A stretch of DNA of 64,000 bases from Campylorhamphus procurvoides (Eukaryota; Chordata; Aves; Passeriformes; Dendrocolaptidae): the NCBI GenBank assembly GCA_013396655.1, contig WBMV01009196.1, positions 124,001 to 188,000 of the forward strand, given 5' to 3'. Below are positions 25,383 through 37,883 of the stretch, piece by piece. Position 1 is the stretch's first letter, and each line of letters starts with the position of its first letter. The position numbers were made by a program, and so were the translations under genes. Below the pieces are notes generated by a model. The model worked only from the letters and a program-made list of their open reading frames with translations. It was not told where the DNA came from and did no database searches.

Positions 25383-25977
25383 CTGGGGTGCATCAGGCAA
25401 AGAACCGCCAGCCAGTCAAGGGAGGGGATTGCCCCACTCTGCTCTGCATTGGGGTGGCCTCAGCTTGAATATTGTGTGCAGTTTTGGGCACCACAATATA
25501 AGAAAGATATTAAGCTGTAAAGGAAGGCCACAAGGATGGTGAAGGGCCTTGAGGGGAAGCCATATGAGGAGCAGCTGAAAGCACTTGGTCTGTTCAGCCT
25601 GGAGATGAGGAGACTGAGGGGAGACCTCACTGCAGTCTACAACTTCTTCACGAGGGGAAGAGGAGGGACAGGCACTGATGTCTTCTGTGTGGTGACCACT
25701 GACAGGACCTGAGGGAATGGCCTGAAGTTGTGTCAGGGGAGATTTAGGTTGGATATTTGGGATATTAGAAAAAAGATTCTTCACACAGAGGGTGGTTGGG
25801 TACTGGAAGAGTCACCCCAAGGGACTGGTCACACCACCAAGACTACCAGAGTGCAAGAAGTGTTTGGACAATGCTCTCAGGGACATGGTGTGGCTCTTGG
25901 GGTTGTCCCATGCAGGGCTAAGAGTTGTCCTCTATGATCCTTGTGGGTACATTCCAACTCAGAATAGTCTGTGATTT
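25383..25977 (+). mobile_element. CR1 LINE, 3' fragment of about 595 bp
   Basis: This is a CR1 retroposon covering the end of ORF2 and the 3' UTR. Landmarks in order: CTGGGGTGCATCAGGC; CCAGTCAAGGGAGGGGATTG; the GTGTGCAGTTTTGGGCACC motif of the ORF2 end; GGATGGTGAAGGGCC; TCAGCCTGGAGATGAGGAG; CTTCTTCACGAGG; CACTGACAGGACC; ATTCTTCACACAGAGGGTGG; and a 3' tail with CATTCCAACTC and TCTGTGATT. The terminal microsatellite is short or decayed. The reading frame is broken by many substitutions and indels, so it is a dead copy. A 122-codon minus-strand frame at 25416-25784 is only the reverse of this repeat. Confidence 0.95.
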
Positions 25978-27830
25978 GGATTATGACTGAGAAAAAAACA
26001 GAAAAAGATAACCGAAAACACTATGAAGAATGGTGGTGAGATTGGAGAAAATCGGATGCTGATGATTTTTCAAGACTGTCCATTTTGTAATGTTGTTGAG
26101 GAAACACTTCATTTTTGCTAAGCTTGGAGATGTCCATGTAGATGTAGGAATATGCAAAAATGTGCAAAATCACAAGAAAGTTAAAAGTGTTATGAAAGAA
26201 ATTGGTTTTTCCCTACATGTTTCACATATTTTTGAGATACTCTTAAGCACCTGAGCATTTTTACTAGCAAGCCAGAGGAAATTTGTTTGACACCTCCCAA
26301 ATCTGTGGGCATCTGTGATTGGTTTTGCCCTCATGGATGCTGGGAAAGGCACAGAAAGGCTTCCAGGATGACAGACGTCAGAGATGCACTTCATTTTGCA
26401 AAATTATTTGTGACTTTGTTTTGCCACTCATGCAGAGAGTCCCTGATATTCACAAGTCACAAAATTCTTGAGTTTGCTTTTGGCAGTGCTCTCCTGGATG
26501 TTTGGTTTGAGTTAGCTTTGCTTCTGCTATAGACAGACAGCTCCAAGTTGCATTGTTTCAATCATTTTTAGTTTCAAAAAACTGGCAAGTGGGTTCATCT
26601 TTTGGTAATCAGCACTGGTATTGTATAAGGATCAAGGTCGATATCTCTCCTAGCTGGCTGGTAAAACAAGATACGAAAGTGGTACTATGTAAGTACTATG
26701 GTAAGACTGTCAAAATAAAATACAAGGTGCCAAAATGAAATTGAAAAACACGTCTCTTGACATTCCTCTTTCAGAACTGCCCCCATCTCCAGGAATGTAG
26801 ATATTTAAGCAGTTCAAGCTGAGCACCTTTTCTTATACAAGGATAAGGTTTCTTATACGGTTGGTGGCCAGTACCTTGAACTGCATCTGGAGAGGGGAGA
26901 GAGGCAAAGAGGAATGCATCAAGGTCTATTACATTCAGAAAGTTGCAGACTCCTTGTCAAAAGATTTTTAATAAATCACATTGCTGATAATAAATATTTC
27001 CAACCACCTCAGATCTTATACTTTATTGACAATCCCTCCACAGAGAAAACAAAAAAGTAAGTTGCAAAGAAACCCCTTAATAGCTAGTACCCACTCACGT
27101 CAGCGTTTGGGTATTTGGCACGATTTTCACTCATTTGGAGTGAAAGTCATCTGATAGTCCTTATGTAGAGGATGTAGATGTGGGTTTTGGTGCAGACAGG
27201 TCTGACAGATGCCAGGGCTAGCAGACTATTGTTGCTGGGCAGCAGTCCTCTCATCTATGCCTAGACTGGAGCTACATCTTACTCCTTTCCCTCACCCATT
27301 GACAGCCCTAACTTTGACTAGCCCTGCCACAAGACTTAGCTTCTCAAAGGTACAGAGACCAAAAAACCTGTATTTATCCTGATCAATTTTATTTTCTAAA
27401 CATTGGGCCTGAACATACTCTTCTGGGCTTCCTGAAGAATTAAAAAACTGTTATGTGCAAAGTGAGAGATATTCTTTCTCACACGTTCACTGCCGCACGC
27501 CCTTCAGTTATTTCATAGACTGAAATAACATGGGCTTCGTTAACTAGTCTTTTGAATGGACTCAACTCAGGAACTGATAATTTCTTTACTGCTTGCCAGG
27601 GCTCTAATGTTCTTAATCATGGGAACTATTAGGCTGCTTAAACAAAGTGAAGAACCATCAAAGGTGCAATTTGCCAAATATGAATTTTAAAGAAAGAACA
27701 GGTACAATAGTGTAAGTCAAATTTCATTGGTCCTTGGCACTGTAGGCTTTGTAACTGTGAAGCACCTTGCAAATCACTCAAAAATTATATTTTTTACAGG
27801 CCTAAGTGTTGTCTTTTCTATAATTTCTCA
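25978..27830. other. Unique DNA, no gene recognised
   Basis: Short open frames only (81 codons at 26287-26532, others smaller). No repeat family or convincing splice pair was seen. The 5' part of the LTR fragment that follows may extend slightly into the end of this interval. Confidence 0.5.
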
Positions 27831-28210
27831 GGGAACATGGTTACCAGCTAACTAAAGGGGTATTCCATACCATATGACATCATGCTCAGTATATAAAGTA
27901 GATGGAAGAAGGAGGAAGGGGAGAATCTTTGGAGTTATGGTGTTTGTCTTCCTAAGTAACTGTTGTGTGCAATGGGGCCTGCGCTCCTGGAGACAGCTGA
28001 ACACCTGCCTGCCCATGGGAAAGAGTGAATTAATTCCTTGTTTTATTTTGCTTGTGTGTGCAGCTTTTGTTTTCCCTATTAAACTGCCTTTATCTCAACC
28101 CATGAATTTTCTGGCTTTTACCCTTCTGATGCTCTCCCAAATCCTGCTGCTGGGCGAGAAAGCAAGTGGCTGCATGGTACTTGGTTGCTGGCTGGGGTTA
28201 AACCACAACA
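27831..28210 (+). mobile_element. Avian ERV LTR, 5'-truncated copy
   Basis: An endogenous-retrovirus long terminal repeat in the forward direction. It is recognised from TATTCCATACCATATGACAT, a TATA box (TATATAAAG, 27890-27898), the CACCTGCCTGCCCATGGGAA segment, an ATTAAA polyadenylation signal at 28078-28083, TTTATCTCAACCCATGAATT, and a 3' end GGGGTTAAACCACAACA with the expected terminal CA at 28210. A second copy of the same family lies at 41330-41843. The first 200 bases or so expected at the 5' end are missing or too diverged to see, so the left edge is approximate. No retroviral gene adjoins it. A 124-codon frame at 27874-28248 runs through the LTR and is not a gene. Confidence 0.88.
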
Positions 28211-31200
28211 ATCATAAACTACCACCACTGCTAATTTATGGATCCTAATTTTAGTGTTTTCACACAGCACAGACAATGGCTGCAACCTGCATTCCCCAGC
28301 ATGCATCACCTTTGATCTGGCGCAGTCTTTTAATTAAACCTCCCTCTTCCTACTCATCATTCCAACACATTTTTAGAAGCCAGTGTATTTAACTTACTAT
28401 TTTGCATGTTACAAAAGCATCTAGAGGCTCTAGGTAATGTTCAAGAATATACAAATAAAGTTTTGCATTTCTCTGTCCTGGCGAAGGATAGTTGGGTCTT
28501 TTGGTTTGCTTGGTTCGTGGTTTGGGTTTTTTTTTTTGTTTTTTTTTTTTCTAAATTCATAGTTACAGATAAGCAAATGGTGTCTAGAAGCAGAATAGAA
28601 ATGGTTTAGTTAATTAGAAAAATCCAGAAAGTACTGGAGAGCCATGGAAAGAGATAGAAACACGTTAAGGAGAATATAGCAAGCAGAAGTAATGAAGACA
28701 ACTTGTGAGAGAAGTGGGAGGGGATGGAAATACAGGTCTCAAGAGCATGAGTAGGAAGTTCCTCAGCTGGGAAAAGTGAAGCCAGATTTGGAAAACAGCA
28801 CTAGTGTCCAGTGTTTATGAAGATGTGCAGCTGCCTCTGCTTTGGATGAACATGCAGCTGCTGGCTCTGCTTAGGAATGTCATCTGCCTCTGGGGCCATA
28901 TGATACACATCAGTGTTGGAAAGAGATAGAGCAATAGGAAGCCTTTAATTCCATCCCAAACTGTGCTGTCACACAGGATGAAGAGAAACATTTTGTGTTT
29001 GAATAATAATTTAAACTGTGTATTTTAATATTTCAGTTTAATTAATGAATGATTCCTGGTTTATTTCTATTCATACCCACTCACTTTTCCAAAAGTCATT
29101 TTGCAGTAGGTAGGACTGTAATCAGGTACATTTAAAATCGCATAGAAATAGTAGTTTTCTAGGTTAACATTAATCCAGTAGGAACTTTAAAAAAAATAAA
29201 ATCCTGAAATGAGATATGGAGATTGTGACATGCTTTGCTTTTTGCCCACCTCTGAGCTACTGGTGGCAGTAAGAGTGATTCTGCTTGGCTTAGAAGGCAG
29301 AAGTGCACAACTGCTTTGAGCAGCTTTTGGTCTATGCAGGCACTCCAGCAATTGTTTGATTAAATCTCAGTAGCACATTCTTATTTTTAAGTCTCTCTGT
29401 TCTTCATGTAATAGGTGCAACAACAAGAGTACTTTGAGTGACAAAAAATATCGAATGAAAGAAGGATGGACTGTGTAAAGGCAAGGACAGGGAATACAGA
29501 ACTAAAGTGAAAAGAATGGCAATACCAAACCAAGCTTTGTGAAATAGAATGAAAAAAAGCAAAGATTTTTTTTTTTCCTGGGGTCCAGTTAGAGCTGATG
29601 AAGGAAATGTAAAAGAATTTAAGAGTTCAAGAATGTCTACTCACTAATTAGCCCTTTGTGGGATACATCCTTTTCCACATTCAACACCACTGAATGTACT
29701 GCTAAATACTGAATACCAGCGAAAAATGAGTCTTGACGTTCAACTAGAAAGAAGATTTCCATTTTCCCAGAGCTGCACCATAATATTCATAGGATTGTAA
29801 ACTAACAACATAATGGATGTTACAGTTTACCTTTTGTGTTGAAGGAAATTATCTATGGTCAAATGAATGCTTCTGATTTTACAGGTGAAGGATATGATAC
29901 CATATAAAGCTTTTCGGACCTTGTGATATAACCCATGTATATGTTTTTATGGTGAAACAGCAAAGATATAGATAGTTTTAACTTTTAATATTCTGAACAG
30001 GTAGTATAATAAATGGTCTGGTCAAATAAGACCAATATTGGAGATAATAGGCTCCTGTAAAACAGATGGAGCTGTGCTAAGTGAACAGTGAAAAAGATTT
30101 TGGTTTCATAGTCATAGTTCTGTCCAGTGCTTTCTAGTAGCATAAATATTTGAAGGAAAAATATTTGTGATAAAAATAGAAGAACATAAACTTGAAAATT
30201 ATTTCCATATACCTACAGTGAAAGATATCAACATTTTATGATAATATTATTTAACCGCTATGGATGTATTTCTTCATCACACCATTTTTAGAGTTTTTAA
30301 ACTCAAGCATATATAATTGTGGTGCTTAAAAGTGAAGGAATTTGTTCACTAATAAGTAGACATTTAGCTTTTGATAAAGCTTATGTCCATATTAGCAAGT
30401 GTGCAGCTTGGTCTAAATGGGTGCGTGGAATGAACAGGAAGGTGAACACCAGGTGTTGGTACCACACATTTTTGCAGTGGGAGCGACTTTGAATGAGCTC
30501 TGTCTAGTCCTATGGATCAATCTTAATTGTAATTTAGAAAGCAAGAGAGGAAATCCTGATGAAAACCTTTCGTCCTAGCTTCCTACAAACCCAAATCTTG
30601 CCCAGATACTCCGAGACTGCCATGATACAAACAAAAGTTCATTTTGACTCAGGATGAACAAGCAGATGCCTTTAAAAAATGCACTAACATGTTAATGTAG
30701 GTTTTTAGCACTCTACTGAGCAGTAGAAAATTTTTTTCACATGACACAAGAGGCTGAGAAATTCAGTTTTTGTCAATTATTCTTAAAGCTCAGATAAGAA
30801 AATTCCATCCCACTGTAGGTATAACAGAGCTGTCATGTATATGGAGCATGTATGACAAGCTCCAGATAATAGTATTGCTGACTGTAGTCTGAAGCAAGCT
30901 AGGCATGCCTTCTAAAGTGAAGATGTGCCATGCTCTGAGTCATCTGATCTCATTTACAGTGTTCTAGTATGGTCTTAGCAGTAATTATTCTGAGGTTAGA
31001 GGTCTGGTCTCTAGAGATGACTGCAGTTTAATGATATTTGGTTGCTAGTGAGCTATCTTTTTAAACTCTACTTAGCACAGAAAAGTGTATAAAAGGATGA
31101 TTTTATTTTTTTTCAACTTCATGGATAAGAAATCATAATTTTTGTTTGAATGGATCTCAGAAGGCCTTCTGGACTAGACCCTGTTCAAACTAAGACTAAC

Positions 31201-32492
31201 TTCAAGTGTCTTCCATGAGAACTAACACATGCAATCCTTGGGCTTCCTTCAGTTTAAAGAAGTATTTTCCCATTTCCTTGTCTTTACTGAGCACCATATA
31301 GCAGATGTCCACCTTCAAATCCACATGTCAACCTCGCCTCTGATCCCAATTCATAAGGGTGCCCTCTGTCTCTCAGCCATTCACTGAAGTTTTGTCTTTT
31401 CAGGTAATTTCTCTGTTTCTGTTTCCTGGTTTTCACAGTGTCATTTTATGTTTCTTGTGAAACATTTTGTCTCCAGCTCTTTACTACTGAAGACACAGGC
31501 AATGATATTTGATGCAAAGAGCTTCTGACTTTGGGTGCTGGAGATGCACGCAGGCCAAGTCACTACTCTCTTTTCCAGTCATGCTCAGAGAGTAATGAAC
31601 AAGCAACACATTGAAATTATCATCAGAAAAGAAGAAAAAAAATCAGAGACTACAAAATCCTGATGTGTACAAAATTCACATGTAATGTCAGTTTTAATTT
31701 TTAGCCAGAAAGTAAAGTTTATTTGTTTGTTGCTCTATACTTGTGGTATTATTTGAAGTAGCATGAAAGCAATGCAACCAAGGCATAAAATGTGGCTGCA
31801 CTAGAAGAAAAGGGGATTTAATAAAGTTTGGGAAATAAGATTATGTATTTTAGGTGACTCTCTGAAGCTAATTTCAGGGAGATTAAATGCATATCAAATA
31901 TTAAATGTCTATATGTTATTAAATAGCTGTTTATCAGAGTAGTTCTGTCAGAAAAGTGAGAATTTTCTTAACAATATTATGTTATGCCAAGTTTTCATCA
32001 CCATTCCCTAGGCAGACAGTAGGGAAGGGGGTCCAAAATTGTTTTTACATGCTCCCCTATGAGGAGTGGAGAAGAGCATGTTACATCCATGCTATATGCA
32101 CATGACAGTATCATATATGTTCAAAACAAGTTGCAGGGATATGGGGAACCGTTACAGTTTCCTTTTAAAAAATTCTGACCTTCCTGAAGTTAGTAGACTT
32201 CAAGGAATTAGAAATTCAGTCACTTACATGATGATACAGTGAGGTGTCTAGATTATGTTGCCTCATCAGTTTGTGGCTGGTGTTTCTAAACAAAGCTTCT
32301 ATTTTATATTAAAGCCCCAAGACTAAACAATTTCTTGTCTTTACCACTTTTACGCTGAACTAAACAGTGAAACAGCAGAAATTTCTTCTGTAGCTCCATT
32401 AATTAGAGTGTGATTTCTCCAGCATAATACCTGCATAAATGGAGTTGGACTTCATTGTTAAAATGGCTATATAAAAAAATTTTCCAGGGGTC
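28211..32492. other. AT-rich unique DNA, no gene recognised
   Basis: No open frame above 67 codons and no recognisable transposon. A T/G-rich tract lies at 28498-28551. The remainder is unremarkable non-coding sequence. Confidence 0.55.
28498..28551. repeat. T/G-rich low-complexity tract
   Basis: TTGGTTTG-type repeats merge into long T runs. It is the same class as the other TTTG tracts in the window. Confidence 0.8.
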
Positions 32493-32528
32493 TGTTTGTT
32501 GTTGGGGATGAGACCCCAACAACAAACA
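32493..32528. repeat. 15-bp perfect hairpin, 6-base loop
   Basis: The left arm (32493-32507) reads TGTTTGTTGTTGGGG. The right arm (32514-32528) is its exact reverse complement, around the loop ATGAGA. Such a near-perfect short palindrome is rare by chance and may come from a template switch or a folded-back duplication. The stem is too short for a typical microRNA precursor. Confidence 0.85.
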
Positions 32529-35500
32529 CTTTTATTTACACGTAATTAGCAGTCCTGCAAAAAGAAGTGTGTATAGCAAGGAGTATGTGTTTCTTCTTCA
32601 GTCTTCAGTGGTTCTTCACCTCCTTTTTTGAAGCCAGACCCTGGGAACTGGGCACAGAAGTCTTCAACAAGTCAAACACATGCCAAAACAGGACAGTCTG
32701 CATAACAAATTAGGCAAGAAAAATACATGACTATCCCTTGACTTAAGAGGCAATTAAAACCGCTTTGGTGCATAAATAGCCTGTAATTGTTATGGCATTA
32801 GGAAGACGATCTAGTAAAGAGTTTATGTAGTTAGAAACAGGAATCAAGTCATCTCTAAGGAGAAAGACTGGAGGAGAGGGGAGGACAACTTATGTCTTGG
32901 CGACCGTTTCACTTCCAGAGATTTCTTTTTCCTTTTACATGAAAATTGAGAAGCGCTCATGGCTCTAGCAACAGGCTTTTGGTTGTGTGGTGATGTGGCT
33001 TTTTTTATTTTTTTGTGTGTGTGTGTGAGGCTTTTCATATGATAATGACAGATACTATGGCAACGATTGAAACTGAAGGCCTAGAAACAAAAGCTGAAGC
33101 AGCAGAGGATCAGGACATATTCACTATGTCTGCAGGAATAACGACAGAGACTTGTTCTTCAGAAAGGTATCTGATGGCAGCCTGTAAAAGGAAGGGCTTT
33201 GTTTTAACTCAGGCAGAGTTAACTCACTCTACAGTTAATGCCAGGATTTCGTTACTTCAATTTTCTCTCTAGGTTTCTTTCCACACAAAACCACAACTGT
33301 GGTAGATGTGTAGGTACTAAGTGGTTAATGCTGATCTGATCAAACTTCAGGATCAACAACAGACATAGGAGACAGAAAAGAACAAGTTTAGCAGCCAAAT
33401 GCTGCTAACTTCCTCATGACTGGTTACAGTCTCAAAAAGACCTCGCATATAAATTATGTAAGCAGAATTATGCCTATATAGGACTGATGTCATGTGAAAT
33501 CAGTGTTTAACTGCAGACTACATGTACTTATCTGTTGGTCCAAAAAAGAGTTTGTCATCTGAGCAAATGGAGATATGAAATATCAAGCCCAGTTGTTTGC
33601 AGAACAACAAATTACTATTTTAGAGATTGTGCTTTCTCACGAAGATGAAGCAGCAAACTATGTAGTGCCATGTAAAGTGATAATGCCAGACATGTAATAG
33701 CCCATGGGACAGGCTAGTGTAAGTGTTGCTACTATTGACTGCAGGAGAAATGTAAGTTCTATTCAAGCCTGGCTTTGGAATAAAGCAAAACAGAAATCTT
33801 TGAAGGGAGAGGTCATGAAAAGTACAAAAAGAATTTAAGATGAAATTAAAAGAGCAACCTTTCTCTTTGCTCTGTAATTACACTATTTTTGTACTACTTA
33901 GTTTAGAAACCATCACAATGCAGCGGAACACTGAACTGGTGATTACAGGTGGTCTTGCTAATCTTATTTCTAAAGATTTTCTTTTCCTCTAAACATATCA
34001 CAGGTTTTTACCACCACATTTTATTTTAAGAAATCTAGTAAAGTTTAAAAAAAAATACAACAAAGAAAAATTTTGCTAATGAACATGATGATATATTCTC
34101 TGCTTGAAATAATACTGTGACTTCATTAGCATGAGTTTCCAACAGAATGATGTATTACCAGAACAGTACTACAAAAAACCCACTCACTTTATCATTTTGC
34201 TCTCAGATGACTAAGAGTAACAATATCCATGAAATTCAAAATTATATGCCAGTTGCTGAAAAACATTGGGGTAGAAAATTTTTCTAAGTTTCACAATCTC
34301 AGTTTAACTACTTAGTAAATAAAACTCTCAATCAATGAGTTCAAAGCTTCTAAATCAAAGCCAGTGTAGTATTAGATTCAGGTTCATTGATAAATTCTTT
34401 TGAAAACTTCAGGCTCAGCTATGCAGAATCCAGGCAAAAAGAGAAAAGAAAGTTGAAAAGCAAGGCTGAAATTATAAAGAACAGTTTTGTGAATAACAAG
34501 GTTCCATTACCAAGGAAGGATGATCCCACTGTAGATTTATTTCTCAAATTTAACTGGTTTATTTAAATATTGACTATCCTCATACTAATATGCTCTTAAG
34601 CTTTCATATGAGTCATGTAAACAAGTACCAGCATACTCTTTTGCTCATGTTTCTGTGATTGTGTCTTTTTTGTTCTGGATACAAGTTCTTTCCAGTCTTT
34701 TAGCCCTTTATGGAAAGTTGAAAACATAGCACTCTAAAAGCACAAAGTCCAGGGCTCTGAGCACCCAGCCATCCTTGCATGTGTTGATAACCTGAGCTCG
34801 CCCTTTCTGATGTCTCCTTTCCGCTCAAGTTTTCTTTTGTTTTGCAAAGTAGTGGAAACAAAAAAAGTGTACATTTTATAAAGTTTTCAAGATAATTTCT
34901 AATTCTACTTTTTAAGAAAAAAAAAAGTGTAGATTTAGTCAAACCATAAAGCTTTCCACATTTCCCTGAGTAATTTTTCTGCTCACTCTCAAGTTTTCTT
35001 TAAACTTAAGAAAAGTCTCATTAGCTGTTCAGTCTTCCACTTTCTGCACTCGGCTTCTTCAGAGTCTGAATTCTCTCCCTTTCCCTGACCCTTCTCTTTG
35101 AGTCCCTCTGAAACCTCTTATTAATGACAGGGGATCTGAAGATATTGAAGAGTTCAATGTAAAAAATTACACCAGAAGGAAACTGGAGATGCAGAAAACA
35201 TTGAGGCTGATGACTAACTGTAAAATATTGTAGGTTTTTTCCTTCAAGGAAGTCAAAGTTTGAACAGTAGCTTGTGGAAATTCCACTTTTTCTCTCTTCC
35301 TTTTCTCATGTCAGTTAGTGGATTTCCCCGAAAAACTTTCTGAAATACAAAAGCAGAAATGATGAGTGGGAATTTCTGAAGAATTCTCACATAAATATAA
35401 AAAAAATTGTTCATTTATTAGCAAACAATACATTATGTATTCCTCTGCCTGTGATTTCCTGGTAGATTTGGACTTAAACTGCTTAGTTAAACTGCTAAGC

Positions 35501-36180
35501 TAAAACAGAATGTCCAAAATATTTCACTGCAATTTAATAGAGGATTACTGCTCCTCCATCAGTAGCACTGTCATGTTATGAAACATTTTAATTCCAGACT
35601 TTCACTTCATTCCATGGGAGTAGATTATGTTTCTGCTGGGTTAAATGGACCTTATGAAACAATGTGGACTTGATATAGTTTTCATGACAGTGTGATGGAT
35701 ATGGTAAAACCAGTCATACCATGTCTGGTCTGTGGTAACTGGATATGAATGTAAAAGTCTTAGCTCAAGTCCCTGGACAAAGAAAGGTACTTAATGTCAC
35801 TGGGGATGGTAAAGGTTGCAGGGAATTATATCCTTCTATTTCTTGGCCCAAAAGCATATACTTTCTTTTCAGGTTGTATGCAACTTCTGACAAACCATCT
35901 CTGAAACAGCACAGTGAGTGTCAGACAGAACTAGATGACTTTTCAATACCTTCTATTGATAAAAAATCAAAGACTGTCAGAAAACATACCTGGGAACTGC
36001 AGTTCAGTCTTATGCACTGCTACAATCTCGCCACAGCCCAAGCCATGGTTTTGGCTCATACTTGCTAACATTCCTGAAATAAAACTTGGGCATAATTTGG
36101 CAATCAGTAGTAGCTGGAAGCAATTCCAATAAGTGTTTGGGTGTCACCACTTTATTTTGGTGGGTAAGAGAGTTTCACAC
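32529..36180. other. Unique DNA, no gene recognised
   Basis: Contains a short (GT)7 run at 33014-33027 and several small open frames (107 codons at 35745-36068 is the longest). No family motif, repeat family or convincing exon was identified. Confidence 0.5.
33014..33027. repeat. (TG)7 microsatellite
   Basis: Seven TG dinucleotides following a T-rich run. Confidence 0.85.
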
Positions 36181-36249
36181 TGTGGATACACACTGCTCTA
36201 TGCTATTTGGCCTCCTGTGGATGCATACTGCCCTATGCTATTTGGCCTC
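36181..36249. repeat. Two-copy 35-bp tandem duplication
   Basis: The unit starting TGTGGATACACACTGC (36181-36215) is repeated almost exactly at 36216-36249, starting TGTGGATGCATACTGC. There are three substitutions and a small difference at the end. Both copies share CTATGCTATTTGGCCTC. A third partial TGTG follows. It looks like a local replication-slippage duplication. Confidence 0.85.
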
Positions 36250-36672
36250 TGTGCCAGAAATTGTCCTTGACTCTTAATTCACTTGTACAAGTCCTAGTAC
36301 TACAAAATGAATCTCAAATACTTTGAACAAGTTTGACCCAGCAGAATAAGCTGACACTAGGCTGATTTGTACCATGTGGTTGTGATGTTTTTTATGTGGT
36401 ATAAGTCCTAAAGCCAGACTGACTCTGATTGAACCACATTCAGATTACACTAAGAATATACTTTTCCACCCAGTGTGGAAATGCTTTCAGCATTTCAAAA
36501 TAGCAACTGTGCCTGAGGTGAGAAAATTGTGCTGAATCAACTGATAAGACATAGGTATACATTTAGTGGAACTAGAACCACTGGTATGCAAACGCTTCTG
36601 TTTAGTTTGTAATGTCATTTTCACTTAATGGAGATCAATTTCTTATTGCTTTCAGCCAGCTAAATTACTTTA

Positions 36673-36720
36673 AAATGCTTTCTTAATGAAAGTGGTTACA
36701 CTTTCATTAAGAAAGTATTT
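36673..36720. repeat. 22-bp hairpin, 4-base loop
   Basis: The core arms CTTTCTTAATGAAAGTG (36678-36694) and CACTTTCATTAAGAAAG (36699-36715) are perfect complements around GTTA. Five more positions outward pair with one G-T (36673-36677 with 36716-36720). The stem is AT-rich. The four-base loop is short for a microRNA precursor. Confidence 0.85.
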
Positions 36721-37270
36721 CATTATGTTATGAATTTGTTGCATTAATTCTTTGAATGGATATCAGGCTAAATTGGTCATGATAACTGGTTTATATAGCT
36801 TTAGTAAGGACAGAAATTAGACAAAGTATCTGGTGGTTTTCCTTGTTATTTTTAAAGATTGTGGGTATATACATATAGTTCATATTATAGATATAATCTA
36901 CTTTAGTCAGGGCCTAGAAGAAGCAGAATGTTTCCCTCAGCCCAGCTTCTGTCTACTTGCTCAAACATTAACAATGAGTAGCATTTAGATGTTGCTAAAT
37001 GGCACAAGAAATCTCTCTGCACCTAAAATGCAACTGTTCATTTATACTTTTATATTCTCTATGTAAAAGGCAAATAATGGCAAAAAATTTTAAAATAAAT
37101 CAAACTTCATTGTGAGGATGTTCTGTGTAAGGGACTGCTTGTCTTCTGCGCTGGGCTGGAAGCATGAGTCAGAAGGGAAGGAAAGTGAGAGGATCCTTTT
37201 GAAAAAAAATAAGGGGACTGACTCCATTGCTTATTTTCTTTCATGTGATCGGTAAATGCACAAAATGCTT

Positions 37271-37310
37271 TGGGGTTGTTTTTTTGTTTGTTTGGTTGGT
37301 TTTTTTGTGG
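37271..37310. repeat. T/G-rich low-complexity tract
   Basis: GTTTGTTTGGTTGG-type sequence between T runs. Confidence 0.8.
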
Positions 37311-37883
37311 TAGTAATGAGCTACATATTTGGGCTCTGCCTCTTTTACTAGTGGTAAGTACTGACTAATTCTGTCCTACTGTTCAGAGCAGAGTTTCTCT
37401 GTCAGTTTCCAGAATAACCTGCAGCAAGGGAATGCTACCAGAACTGAGTCCATAGGGTATTTCTACTCACTGAAAGAAATAATTATATCAGAAGAAAATT
37501 TGATTTTAAAAGGGTAATGTATTATATTAAAATATGCTAAAGATTATGGCAAAGGGTCAAGAAATGCTGCACTTACAAGACTTATATTTTTCACTGGATT
37601 CTGTTCAGTAAAACCATAAAGCATCATACCAACTGGATTTTCCAAAATCCTTTCTCTAGTCTAGTAGAGTTGAGGTTTTCTTATTGCTCATCCAGCCAGC
37701 TCACAATGGTTCTTTCTTAAGTCTGTAAGGTACCTTCCTTAAGTGCTTGGCACTCAGTCCAAACTGTATATAAAAATGTCGCAGTATAGTTGACAGGAAG
37801 AACAGCTTCCTCCTGAAAATGGAAGATGTCTCATTTAATTTAATTTTAAAAGGAATTTTGTTAGACTAAGAGAAAGAGATAAT

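Noticed and set aside
25416..25784. 122-codon minus-strand open frame
   Set aside because: It is the reverse strand of a CR1 fragment and carries no meaning of its own.
27874..28248. 124-codon plus-strand open frame
   Set aside because: It runs through LTR regulatory sequence, not through a gene.
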